A stretch of DNA of 64,000 nt from CAYRTV01 sp964505785 (lineage in GTDB: Bacteria > Acidobacteriota > Aminicenantia > Aminicenantales > Aminicenantaceae). The notes beneath the pieces were generated by a model. The model did not search any database, was not told the origin of the DNA, and saw only the letters and a program-made list of their open reading frames with translations. Positions 16,230 through 24,665 of this stretch are shown in pieces (position 1 is the stretch's first letter; each line of letters opens with the position of its first letter). Both the position numbers and the translations under genes were made by a program. Location: the NCBI GenBank assembly GCA_964505785.1, contig CAZDJZ010000005.1, positions 1-64,000 of the forward strand. Direction: 5' to 3'.

Positions 16230-16560
16230 CCAATTGACTTATGCCATTATTTCAAAAATGGCACTTAAGAATATCAAGCTGCATCAAAGCTGCGGCCTGT
16301 ATCCATTCTGCTTCGCCTGAACAAATGTCATCTTCATCTTATAAGAACAGTTTCCATACGGCAATGGATAAGTGCCATATCCCGCCACCACGTCCTGTCC
16401 CCAGCGAGGACATCCGCTCAGATTCCGGCTCCCTATCCTCCGGAGAGAAGCCATGCAAGCTCGGCCTCTATATGGCTGGCAATCACTGGACCGGCGGCAA
16501 CCGCACTGTTCCGGGCGGTACAAAAAGCTGACTTTCTTTACACAGCCATTTGAATTAGAA
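16230..16560 (-). other. Unassigned segment with cryptic reading frame
   Basis: No annotated gene fills this gap. On the minus strand an open frame without a convincing start ends at 16284. It includes a protein-like stretch containing GYGTYPLPYGNCSYKMKM. It may be a remnant of a secreted protein or chance. A plus-strand frame from 16241 is also open but unconvincing. Confidence 0.2.
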
Positions 16561-16581
16561 TAATAATCAAGACTTTTTGTC

Positions 16582-17301
16582 ATGCGCATCTGTTTCAACC
16601 AACCGGCTTTTCTACCCTGGGGAGGCGTTTTTGCCCGGCTTTGCCGGTCGGACCGGATGATTCTTCTGGATGACACTTTGCTGGCCAGAGGCTTCACCTA
16701 TGTCAACCGCAACCGCTTCAAAGGGCCGGACGGTGAGGTCTGGGGAACCGTTCCTTTAAAAAGAAAAGGCCTCGGCCGCCAGAGGATCAAGGACCTTGAA
16801 ATTGATGAAAAGGAAAGCTGGCAAAAAGATTTTCTGCTCACCATCAAGCATATTTACGGGAAATCTCTGTATTTCGATGAAATCTTCAGCCGTGTGCAAT
16901 CCGCGATTGAAAAAGGAGATAATCAATTTCTGCCGATGACCATACGTCTTCTCGATTTCGCTAAAACATATTTAGCCATTCAACAAGAAATTATTCTTCA
17001 ATCAGATACAGGCATTACCGGAAAAGGATCCGGCCTGCTGGTTTCTCTAGCTAAGGAATCCGGCGCCGATGAAGTTCTCATGCCCTATTTTTCCCGAAAG
17101 GCGGTTGATTGGCAGCCTTTTCAGAAGGAAAAAATCCGGGTCCGCTTTCTCCGTTATGATCCCCCTCAATACCCTCAATTCTGGGGCTATTTCCTGAAAA
17201 GACTGTCTATTCTTGACCTTTTATTCTGCTGCGGCCCGGACGGACGTAAGGTTATTGAGAAAGGCATTTATTTCTACGATCTAAATGAGTTTAATAACTG
17301 A
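16582..17301 (+). CDS. WbqC-like family protein
   Basis: This 239-residue protein matches the WbqC-like family (PF08889). It has the starting motif FNQPAFLPWGGVF (residues 5-17), SDRMILLDDTLLARGFTYVNRNRFKG (23-48), WGTVPLK, the conserved PYFSRKAVDWQPF segment near 188, and Y/W residues near the end (YPQFWGYF). Family members are found in O-antigen and glycan gene clusters and occasionally near peptide-modifying loci; the activity is unsettled, with acyl or amino-acid transfer suggested. No other glycan biosynthesis gene is adjacent. The length is normal for the family. The ribosome binding site is not obvious. Confidence 0.8.
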   Translation: MRICFNQPAFLPWGGVFARLCRSDRMILLDDTLLARGFTYVNRNRFKGPDGEVWGTVPLKRKGLGRQRIKDLEIDEKESWQKDFLLTIKHIYGKSLYFDEIFSRVQSAIEKGDNQFLPMTIRLLDFAKTYLAIQQEIILQSDTGITGKGSGLLVSLAKESGADEVLMPYFSRKAVDWQPFQKEKIRVRFLRYDPPQYPQFWGYFLKRLSILDLLFCCGPDGRKVIEKGIYFYDLNEFNN

Positions 17302-17462
17302 CCCCCCATACTCGTGTTCTTCCATTCCACCTGCACCATCACTCTTCCCGGATATTCGACTCCTTCACTTGAGACTTGAACCAAATATGCCGGCATGCCC
17401 TGACCTGATTCAGAAGTTTCATAATATTTTTGCAGGGATATGATGGCATCAAGCGCCGTCAA
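17274..17462 (-). CDS. Short ORF, probable gene fragment
   Basis: This 62-codon minus-strand frame starts with TTG and contains LDAIISLQKYYETSESGQG, followed by VEYPGRVMVQVEWKN. It overlaps the WbqC-like 3' end by 28 bases. REP-like DNA lies immediately upstream of its start, so it may be the tail of a gene cut by repeat insertion. No family is recognised, and it may not be expressed. Confidence 0.2.
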   Translation of the reverse strand: MTALDAIISLQKYYETSESGQGMPAYLVQVSSEGVEYPGRVMVQVEWKNTSMGGQLLNSFRS

Positions 17463-17564
17463 AGATTTCCTTCGCTTCGCTCTGGGAATGGCATGCGAAC
17501 TGCGGCTGCAGCTCTCAGAATGACACTATGATTTACAAAACCTTTACAACTTTTTGACAAATTT

Positions 17565-17593
17565 CTGACAACTCAAACCAGGATTGATTCTAT
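17565..17593 (+). promoter_or_regulatory. Possible promoter for 5'-nucleotidase gene
   Basis: CTGACA (17565-17570) and TTCTAT (17588-17593) are 17 bases apart. A TTGACA lies at 17554-17559, too far for this -10. The predicted leader is about 40 bases to the ATG at 17639. Confidence 0.35.
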
Positions 17594-17638
17594 TCTTAAG
17601 ATGCACAGTAAGTGCAAAGCCAATTAAGGGAGGAGAAA

Positions 17639-19279
17639 ATGAAAAAAAGGCTTTTAGGAATCTTCATGGTTTTGGGTTTATTGGCGATGATGTCGGCACC
17701 CGGCTGGGCCGAGCAGTTGACAATCCTGCATACCAACGATACCCATTCTCATCTGTATCCATTCGGACCGGAGAATCAATACGGCGGAATAGCGAAAATG
17801 AGCCGGTTCATTAGAGAACTTAAGCAAGCTCATTCCTTAGCCGGTTGTCCCGTACTAACACTTAATGCCGGCGACGTATTCGTCGGCACATTCGCCTTCA
17901 ACAAGTATCTTGGTTATCCGGAACTAAAGATAATGGAAGGCATGTATGATGCTATGTGTCTTGGAAACCATGAATTCGACCTGGGATTGGATGCGCTTAC
18001 CGGAATTCTAAGTGGACAGATCTCAGGAGATACGCCAATTCAGCTGCCTATATTGTGTGCTAATATAGGAAATTTGGATGCAGAACATCCTCTTAATCAA
18101 TTCATCAAACCCAATCTGATTGTTCAGACAGGAAATATCAGAACAGGATTATTCGGTGTTGTCACCACCGATCCGCAGCATTATTCGGCGGAAGTAAATG
18201 CTGTTTTGACCGACCCGTATGCCGCGGCAGCGGAACAGGCCGCTTATTTACAGGGTCAAGGCTGTGACGTCATAATCTGCCTCTCCCACTTAGGGTTTTC
18301 TCCGGATATGCAGGAACTTTCCGCTGTTGACGGAATTGACATCATTATCGGCGGGCACACACATACAGTATTACCTCAACCCCAATTGGTGAACGGAAAA
18401 ATCATCGTCCAGGCTGGAGAGTTTAACCGGTATTTGGGCGAACTTAAAGTCGATGTGTCAGAGGAAGGGATAAGCTTACTGGATTATAATCTGCATTCCG
18501 TCGGCAACTCGCTCAGCCCTGACCCCATGCTGCTCCATACGCTTGCTAAATTGCGCCAGGGAATCTATCTGGATCCGAGATTCGGACCGGTTTATACCCA
18601 GCATATCGCCACGGCTGAATGGAATTTGGAAGAAAAATGGGAGGAAGGCAGCCCCAACCGGGATACGGCGCTGGGAAATCTTATAGCGGATGCCATTAAA
18701 GACGGTGTTGAGTCCGGAGGGTTTACCTTAGGGCAATACCCCATGATTGCTTTTGAAGCTTTGGGCTATATCGCTCACCGGATCTATGCGGGGAAAGTTG
18801 TCGGGAATGACATCATGCGGGCGGTTCCCTATGGTTATGATCCTGAGTCCGGTTTAGGTTTTAAAATCAAGCTCGTGGCGCTGGTGGGTGCTCAGATTTT
18901 GGCGGGATTGGAGTATACCGTTTCCATGGTGGAGTATACGGATGACATGTCATTGCAGACCTCCGGCCTGACTTTTGAATACAATTCCTCCAAAACGCCG
19001 GCCTCTACTCTGGAAGAAATACTGGCAGGCCGGGGGCGAATCGATCCCGTATCCGTAAAAGTAAACGGCGTTCCGATTTTTCCTGAAAATTTGCACCAGC
19101 CATATCAAGTCGCCTTGAATGAGCAGTTAGTCAATTTTCTTTCATCCCTGGGTATGGAGCCCGTAGCCCAGATGGATACAGGACTCTATTTATATTCCGT
19201 GGTTACGAACTACATGCAGAAGCTTAATAAGCTGGAATATGAAGCAGAAGGACGGATTATCGATAAGGCTTGCCAATAA
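17639..19279 (+). CDS. Secreted 5'-nucleotidase/UshA-like phosphoesterase
   Basis: The 546-residue product has a Sec signal peptide (MKKRLLGIFMVLGLLAMMSAPGWAEQ). The calcineurin-like metallophosphoesterase domain shows LHTNDTHSHL (Asp34, His36), NAGDVF (Asp79), GNHEFD (109-114) and GGHTHTVL near 240. The C-terminal 5_nucleotid_C domain has the GNLIADAIKDGVESG substrate segment and a final Asn/Tyr-rich end. It should hydrolyse nucleoside monophosphates or UDP-sugars in the periplasm using two metal ions. The start at 17639 is set by GGGAGGAG four bases upstream; the frame extends 27 bases further back without a site. It is transcribed alone. Confidence 0.9.
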   Translation: MKKRLLGIFMVLGLLAMMSAPGWAEQLTILHTNDTHSHLYPFGPENQYGGIAKMSRFIRELKQAHSLAGCPVLTLNAGDVFVGTFAFNKYLGYPELKIMEGMYDAMCLGNHEFDLGLDALTGILSGQISGDTPIQLPILCANIGNLDAEHPLNQFIKPNLIVQTGNIRTGLFGVVTTDPQHYSAEVNAVLTDPYAAAAEQAAYLQGQGCDVIICLSHLGFSPDMQELSAVDGIDIIIGGHTHTVLPQPQLVNGKIIVQAGEFNRYLGELKVDVSEEGISLLDYNLHSVGNSLSPDPMLLHTLAKLRQGIYLDPRFGPVYTQHIATAEWNLEEKWEEGSPNRDTALGNLIADAIKDGVESGGFTLGQYPMIAFEALGYIAHRIYAGKVVGNDIMRAVPYGYDPESGLGFKIKLVALVGAQILAGLEYTVSMVEYTDDMSLQTSGLTFEYNSSKTPASTLEEILAGRGRIDPVSVKVNGVPIFPENLHQPYQVALNEQLVNFLSSLGMEPVAQMDTGLYLYSVVTNYMQKLNKLEYEAEGRIIDKACQ

Positions 19280-19531
19280 GGAAAGGCAGTTTTTCGGATT
19301 AAGTTCCGCAATGCAAAACGAAGGGTTCCATGCCGCAACGTCTGGGGAATTGATCCCGAATCAGCTAGGCGAAGCAGATTGGAATCCTTCGTCGTTTCAC
19401 TCCTCAGGATGACAATAGAATCATTCTCGGACACATCATGCGTATTCCGGCTAGGATAAATGTGCAAGAAACCTTTCCATGAGTCATGTTTCCAGGAAGA
19501 TGTGCCTAGCCGCAAGAAAGCCTTAAAGTTG

Positions 19532-21766
19532 TCAGGGATTGTTAGATTCATATTTAAATTCAAGAACAGCCTTGGTTCCTTTTTTCCCATCTATTCTGAA
19601 ACGCCCACCCAATTGTTGACTTAGTAATTCCACCAACATCAGTCCAAATCCTTCATTCTGCTCTGCCCTAAATTCTGCAGGTAAACCGGTGCCGTTATCT
19701 TTAATTCTGAGCTGCACCTTATTATTGCTTTTTTCAAGGGCAATTTTCACAAGGCCGCCTGCATTGTCTGGAAAAGCATATTTTATGATATTCGTCAGCA
19801 GCTCGGTGACAATAATTCCCAAGGAAAAAAGAATTTTTGCCGGAAATTGAATAGGCTCGATTTTTTTTTGAAGTTTGATATTCTTTTTTTGGGGAAATAA
19901 AGAAATTAACGTTTCAACCAAATCAGTCAAATACTCTTCAGCCGGTGCCTCTGAATAGTGATGCGCTGCCAGCAATTTATCATATAAAATCCGCATACTT
20001 GACACACGACTAACTGCATCTTGTAAAGCTTCTTTTGCTTCCGGACTATCCAGTGACCTGCGCTGAAGAGATAGAGAACTCTCTATGAAAGCAAAATTAT
20101 TTTTAATCCGGTGGTGCACTTCCTTCAACAGCAATTCTTTCTCTTCTAATAATGTGCGGATTCTTTCCTCCGCTTGCTTGCGCTCAGTTATATCCTGGAA
20201 CACACAGTAAGTCTGCCGGAAACGACCGTCCGGATGATATCCGGCACATCCTTCAAAAGAAATATCTAAATAATGTCCTTTTTTATGCCGTATTTTAAAT
20301 TGAACATCATGCACGGACCCGATCCGCTTAAATTCAGGAAAATTCTTTTTAAAATGAGGAATCCAATCCGGATGGAGAAATTCGGAAAAATTTTCACCCA
20401 TGACTTCTTCCCTAATATATCCAAGTGTTTTCAGCCAGGCCGGATTGACATCCAGAAAACTTCCGTCTTTATCCAGAGACTGATAGGGCAAGGGCGCATT
20501 ATCATAAAGCGCCCGGTATTTTTCTTCGTTGAGACGCATTAACTCCTGGGCTTCTACCCATTTTGTGACATCTTCTCCTGAAGAAATTGTCCCGGTGATT
20601 TCTCTGTTTCCATCTCTGAGAACGGCATTATGCCATAAAATCAATTTCTCTTCCCCTGCTGCCGTCAAAACCTTATGTTCATCCACATATTCGTATGGGC
20701 TTTCATCATTACCTTCTAATATTTTTTGAAAAACGGATCTGATTTCTTCGCGATTTTCTTCTGGAATGATATTGTCAAACCAGTCCTTCCCGATTAAATC
20801 CTTTTCATCACAGTTTAGAATTTCACAACCTTTAGAATTAATCCGTCTGATTATCCCATTTTTATCCAGCACGAGAATCATGGTCCCTGCTAAATCAAAA
20901 TAGCTCTGAGCCCGATCTCTCTCTAATTGCAGCAAATCTTCCATCCTCTTAAGGGACGTGATATCGTGCATGGTCACAAAAACCTGAAAAGGTTTGTCTT
21001 GACCTGCTTTGTACTGTGGAATAGCATTAACCTCCAGCCACACATAATCATGTATATGCGGATTGTAGACAGCAATAATTTTATTCCGCACCGGTTTCCC
21101 TGTCCTCAGCGCTAATTTTGACGGATGCTCTTCACTGGGAATAAGTGTTCCGTCTTCTCGAATAACCTTCCAGCTCGAATCCGCTGACGTTCTGCCGATG
21201 AAATTTTTCCTGTCCAACCCAAACATCTTCAGAGCCGCGGGATTTGAGTCGATGATTTTTCCATCCGCCCTCTGAAAGAAAACTCCCTGGGCCATATTTT
21301 CAAAAAGTGTCCGGTATTTCTGTTCATTTCTTTGCAGCTGCTTTTCTTTTTCCCCTGCATTCATTTTGGCGTCAAACAGCTTGAATGCCATTTTTATAGA
21401 GGCATACAGAACCTGTTCTCCGGAATCCTTGACAATATATCCATAGGAGGTGATGCCTTCAGTTTTTTCCACCACTTTCTGCTCGGTATATCCGGACAAA
21501 AAAATCAGCGGGATGTCATGTTTTTCAAGTATTAGAGCCGCAGCTTCCGTTCCGCTGATTCCATCTCCCAAATTAATATCCATTAATATGAGGTCGATAG
21601 CAGAATTCTTTTCGACAAAATCCAAGGCTTGTTCCCCAGTCACGGCCGTGACAACTCTATAACCGAATTTTTCCAGTGTCATCTTCTCAGCCATCGCAAT
21701 GATGGCTTCATCCTCAACCAGAAGAATTGTTTTTATATTATTCTTTTCAAGCCTCTCCCATACCAT
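19532..21766 (-). CDS. REC-PAS-PAS-PAS-histidine kinase hybrid
   Basis: This 744-residue protein begins with a receiver domain (residues 13-130; LLVEDEA at the acidic pocket, phospho-acceptor Asp in LILMDINLGDG near 61). Three PAS domains follow, at about 145-270, 280-405 and 410-530 (one ends ITERKQAEERIRTLLEEKELLLKEVHHRIKNN). The kinase part is of the HisKA_2 type: the phospho-acceptor His is in KEVHHRIKNN near 540, and the HATPase has DNGTGLPAEF near 705. There is no membrane segment, so it is a cytoplasmic sensor. A receiver at the N-terminus means it can be controlled by another kinase. No partner regulator is adjacent. The HisKA_2 group often drives general stress or light responses. 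The start has no obvious ribosome binding site. Confidence 0.88.
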   Translation of the reverse strand: MVWERLEKNNIKTILLVEDEAIIAMAEKMTLEKFGYRVVTAVTGEQALDFVEKNSAIDLILMDINLGDGISGTEAAALILEKHDIPLIFLSGYTEQKVVEKTEGITSYGYIVKDSGEQVLYASIKMAFKLFDAKMNAGEKEKQLQRNEQKYRTLFENMAQGVFFQRADGKIIDSNPAALKMFGLDRKNFIGRTSADSSWKVIREDGTLIPSEEHPSKLALRTGKPVRNKIIAVYNPHIHDYVWLEVNAIPQYKAGQDKPFQVFVTMHDITSLKRMEDLLQLERDRAQSYFDLAGTMILVLDKNGIIRRINSKGCEILNCDEKDLIGKDWFDNIIPEENREEIRSVFQKILEGNDESPYEYVDEHKVLTAAGEEKLILWHNAVLRDGNREITGTISSGEDVTKWVEAQELMRLNEEKYRALYDNAPLPYQSLDKDGSFLDVNPAWLKTLGYIREEVMGENFSEFLHPDWIPHFKKNFPEFKRIGSVHDVQFKIRHKKGHYLDISFEGCAGYHPDGRFRQTYCVFQDITERKQAEERIRTLLEEKELLLKEVHHRIKNNFAFIESSLSLQRRSLDSPEAKEALQDAVSRVSSMRILYDKLLAAHHYSEAPAEEYLTDLVETLISLFPQKKNIKLQKKIEPIQFPAKILFSLGIIVTELLTNIIKYAFPDNAGGLVKIALEKSNNKVQLRIKDNGTGLPAEFRAEQNEGFGLMLVELLSQQLGGRFRIDGKKGTKAVLEFKYESNNP

Positions 21767-21809
21767 ATGGGTATTATATATTAATGATTACTTGAATAAA
21801 AGAACGAAG

Positions 21810-21975
21810 CCAATGCATGCGCAGCGAGCTCATTCGGCCTCGTCAGCATAAGTCAGAACTGACTTCATTGCGACGCAGCTTGGGATCCTGAGGCCGGCGA
21901 GGCCGGCCGTGAGGATCTCATGCTGCCTCGTTTTAGTCGCGTTTTGCGTTTTGCATTTTGCGTTTCGCAGCTTAA
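21810..21975. repeat. REP-like and GCGTTTTG repeats
   Basis: Contains GCGACGCAGCTTGGGATCCTGAGG units, the palindrome GGCCGGCGAGGCCGGCC and a short GCGTTTTGC tandem run. It lies between the hybrid kinase and the FTCD gene, which are divergently transcribed. Confidence 0.65.
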
Positions 21976-22074
21976 GATTTTTTCCGTCCCGCCCAATATG
22001 CTAAAATGAATAGTCTAAGATGCATGTTTGTCTATTCAACAGCAATAAAGTAACGTCATATTAAGGAGAATGCC

Positions 22075-23904
22075 ATGGCGGAAAAGATAATCGAATGCGT
22101 TCCAAATTTTTCCGAAGGACGCAATAAAAATGTGATAAAGCAAATCACAAACGAAATTGAGAAAGTTGAGGGAACAAAACTTCTCGATGTTGATCCCGGT
22201 TTTGAGATGAACCGGGTGGTAGTCACTTTTATCGGCAATCCTGATTCTGTCCAGGAAGCCGCATTCAATGCCATAAAAAAAGCCGCTGAATTGATAGACA
22301 TGTCGGTTCACCAAGGTTCCCATCCCCGGATGGGAGCTACTGATGTTTGCCCGTTTGTTCCGGTAAACGGAGTGACGGAAGAAGAATGTATTGAAATATC
22401 ACGCAACGTCGCCAAGAGAGTAGGAGATGAACTCAATATTCCAGTCTATCTTTATGAAAAATCAGCTGCGGATCCGAAAAGACAAAATCTGGCTGCGATA
22501 AGGCAAGGTGAATATGAGGCCTTGCCCGAAAAATTAGAAAAACCTGAATGGAAACCGGATTTCGGGCCAGCTGTGTTCAATCCAAAAGCCGGAGCCACTG
22601 TTATGGGTGTGAGAGAATTTCTTATCGCTTATAATGTCAATTTAAATACCAGAGAAGCAAAATTCGCCACCGATATTGCATTTGAATTAAGGGAGAAGGG
22701 ACGCTCTGCGCGGAGCGGGAACATAGAACCTGTTTATCTTTGGGGCGAAAAGATTCTTAGGTACAATAAAGATCATTACCCCTGTGGAAACTGCGAATTT
22801 GTTGGAAAAACCATGGATAAGGTCATGGAACACTGCCAAAGTGAACACGGGTATGACCTGGCTGAACTGCTGAAACTTCATGATATTGACCTAGAAAATA
22901 TTGAGGGGAATCCGGTAAAAAAACCAGGCATATTCAAACAATGCAAGGCCATTGGATGGATGGTGCCGGAATATGACAGAGCCCAGATATCCATAAATTT
23001 GACTGACTATAAAGTAACATCTATGCATGCTGTACTGGAAGAAGCCAGACGGTTGGCTGAGAAAAGAGGGGTTGTGGTCACCGGAAGTGAAATCGTGGGA
23101 ATGGTCCCATTTAACGCCCTTCTTGATTCAGGAAAATATTACTTGAAAAAGCAAGGACGCTCAATAGGTGTTCCGGTAAGAGATATTCTTGCAACAGCTG
23201 TGCAGTCATTAGGGCTCAATGACGCTGCTGAATTTAATATTGAAGAACGAGTGCTGGGACTGCCGAAGAATCCGGAAGAAGCTTTGGCGGAAATGAAGGT
23301 CACTCAGTTCGTAGATGAAGTGTCCCGTGAATCCGCTGCTCCCGGAGGAGGTTCCATTGCAGCCCTGGCAGGGGCTTTGGGAGCGGCTCTTGGCTCTATG
23401 GTCAGTAACCTCACAGCCAATAAACGGGGCAGCCAGGATGTTGATGACGTGCTGAATGCGGCTGCAGAAAAATGCCAGGAAATAAAGAATGAACTGGTCA
23501 CAGCTATAGATGAAGATGCAAATGCCTTTAATGCCTTTTTGGAAGCACGGCGTCTTCCTTCCCAAACTCAAGAGGAAAAGAAAGAAAGAGAAAAAGCCAT
23601 GCAGGAAGGGCTTAAAAAAGCGATTTTTGTCCCCATGCGCACCGCAGAACTCAGTGCACAGGCGATTGAGACCGCTAAAACCGTGGCTGAATACGGCAAT
23701 CCAAAATCTGTCACTGATGTCGGAGTCGGTGCGGAAGTTGCTTTCGCTGGGGTAAAAGGCGGCATTTATAACGCCGTTATCAATCTTAAGGATATCAAAG
23801 ATTCCGAATTTTGCGACCAAATGCAGCAAAGATGCGCCGGACTGGAAAAAATGTCCCAAGAGGTCCTTAATTCCGTCAGAAAAATTGTTCATTCTAAAAT
23901 TTAG
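22075..23904 (+). CDS. Glutamate formiminotransferase-formimino-THF cyclodeaminase fusion
   Basis: This 609-residue bifunctional enzyme matches eukaryotic FTCD in plan. The formiminotransferase N-domain (1-180) has IIECVPNFSEGRN, HQGSHPRMGATDVCPFVPV and the catalytic-region His. The C-subdomain runs to about 400 (AIGWMVPEYDRAQISINLTDY). The cyclodeaminase (405-605) has APGGGSIAALAGALGAALGSMVSNLT. It moves the formimino group of N-formimino-glutamate, the last intermediate of histidine breakdown, to tetrahydrofolate and deaminates it. An insert at about 215-285 carries CGNC and HCQSEHG, a C2H2 zinc-finger-like set, not part of the core family. No hut gene is near. The ribosome binding site AAGGAG is eight bases upstream. 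Confidence 0.92.
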   Translation: MAEKIIECVPNFSEGRNKNVIKQITNEIEKVEGTKLLDVDPGFEMNRVVVTFIGNPDSVQEAAFNAIKKAAELIDMSVHQGSHPRMGATDVCPFVPVNGVTEEECIEISRNVAKRVGDELNIPVYLYEKSAADPKRQNLAAIRQGEYEALPEKLEKPEWKPDFGPAVFNPKAGATVMGVREFLIAYNVNLNTREAKFATDIAFELREKGRSARSGNIEPVYLWGEKILRYNKDHYPCGNCEFVGKTMDKVMEHCQSEHGYDLAELLKLHDIDLENIEGNPVKKPGIFKQCKAIGWMVPEYDRAQISINLTDYKVTSMHAVLEEARRLAEKRGVVVTGSEIVGMVPFNALLDSGKYYLKKQGRSIGVPVRDILATAVQSLGLNDAAEFNIEERVLGLPKNPEEALAEMKVTQFVDEVSRESAAPGGGSIAALAGALGAALGSMVSNLTANKRGSQDVDDVLNAAAEKCQEIKNELVTAIDEDANAFNAFLEARRLPSQTQEEKKEREKAMQEGLKKAIFVPMRTAELSAQAIETAKTVAEYGNPKSVTDVGVGAEVAFAGVKGGIYNAVINLKDIKDSEFCDQMQQRCAGLEKMSQEVLNSVRKIVHSKI

Positions 23905-23924
23905 TCGTCATTCATATAAAAGTG

Positions 23925-24660
23925 AATCCGTGCCACTCCCGGAGCAGAGCGACAGGAATCTTAGACACTTAGACACAGGCTCGCTTCGCTCGCGTTACTT
24001 GGGTTACTTGGGTTGCTTGGGTTGCTTGGGTTGCTTGGGTTGCTTGGGTTACTTGGGTTGCTTGGGTTACTTGGGTTACTTGGGTTGCTTGGGTTACTTG
24101 GGTTACTTGGGTTAATAGAGTTACCAGGGTTCACAACCCCGTATCATTCCCGAGCAGCACTACATGTTATTCCCGAAGCGAAGCGACGGGAATCTTAGAC
24201 GGCCTCGTTGTGCTCGCGTTCACCGCGTTTATCGCGTTCTTTTTGGTCCATATAAGTCCGTCTAGGTCTGTCTAGGTCTATTCAGTCAGCTCGCTTCGCT
24301 CGCGTTGCTAGGGATACTTGGGTTACTAGGGTTGCTTGGGTTACTGCTCGCTTCGCGAGCGCTCCTGGTTCTGAGTTCTTTCCAATACTTGGCTTTGGTT
24401 TATTTTTGATTTCTCTTCACTCTTCACTCTTTACTCTTTTCTAAACGAAGCAGCTTGGGATCCTTCGTCGCTTTGCTCCTCAGAATGACAGCCGCGCTGT
24501 CACTTTTACTTTTTTACTTAATTTCTCTTTACTCTTCACCCTTTACTCTTTACTATTTACTATGCGAAGCAGTCTAAGACCCCCTTCGCCGCTGTGCGGC
24601 TTCGGGGATGACATGGTGGTGTCATTTTTGAACTGCTGGAGCAAGGCAAAAAAGAGAGGT
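23925..24660. repeat. Composite repeat-filled intergenic region
   Basis: No gene. It holds a 9-bp GGGTTACTT array (23994-24113, about 13 units) and a right flank GGGTTCACAACCCC that can form a hairpin. REP-like TCCCGAAGCGAAGCGACGGGAATC units, GCGTTYNTY 9-mers near 24212-24235 and a 10-bp GTCTAGGTCT array near 24250-24290 follow. A second short GGGTTACTW array (24305-24346) and TTTACTC 7-mers near 24415-24560 complete it. Confidence 0.85.
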
Positions 24661-24665
24661 GGCTG

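Noticed and set aside
23209..23892. 227-codon minus-strand ORF
   Set aside because: It is antisense to the cyclodeaminase domain of FTCD and has no family signature.
23994..24113. Possible CRISPR array
   Set aside because: The repeat unit is 9 bases with no spacers; no cas gene is in the window.
23994..24198. ORFs encoding Leu-Leu-Gly or Leu-Gly-Tyr repeats
   Set aside because: They are translations of the 9-bp minisatellite, open only because the unit length is a multiple of three; no ribosome binding site or conserved flank.
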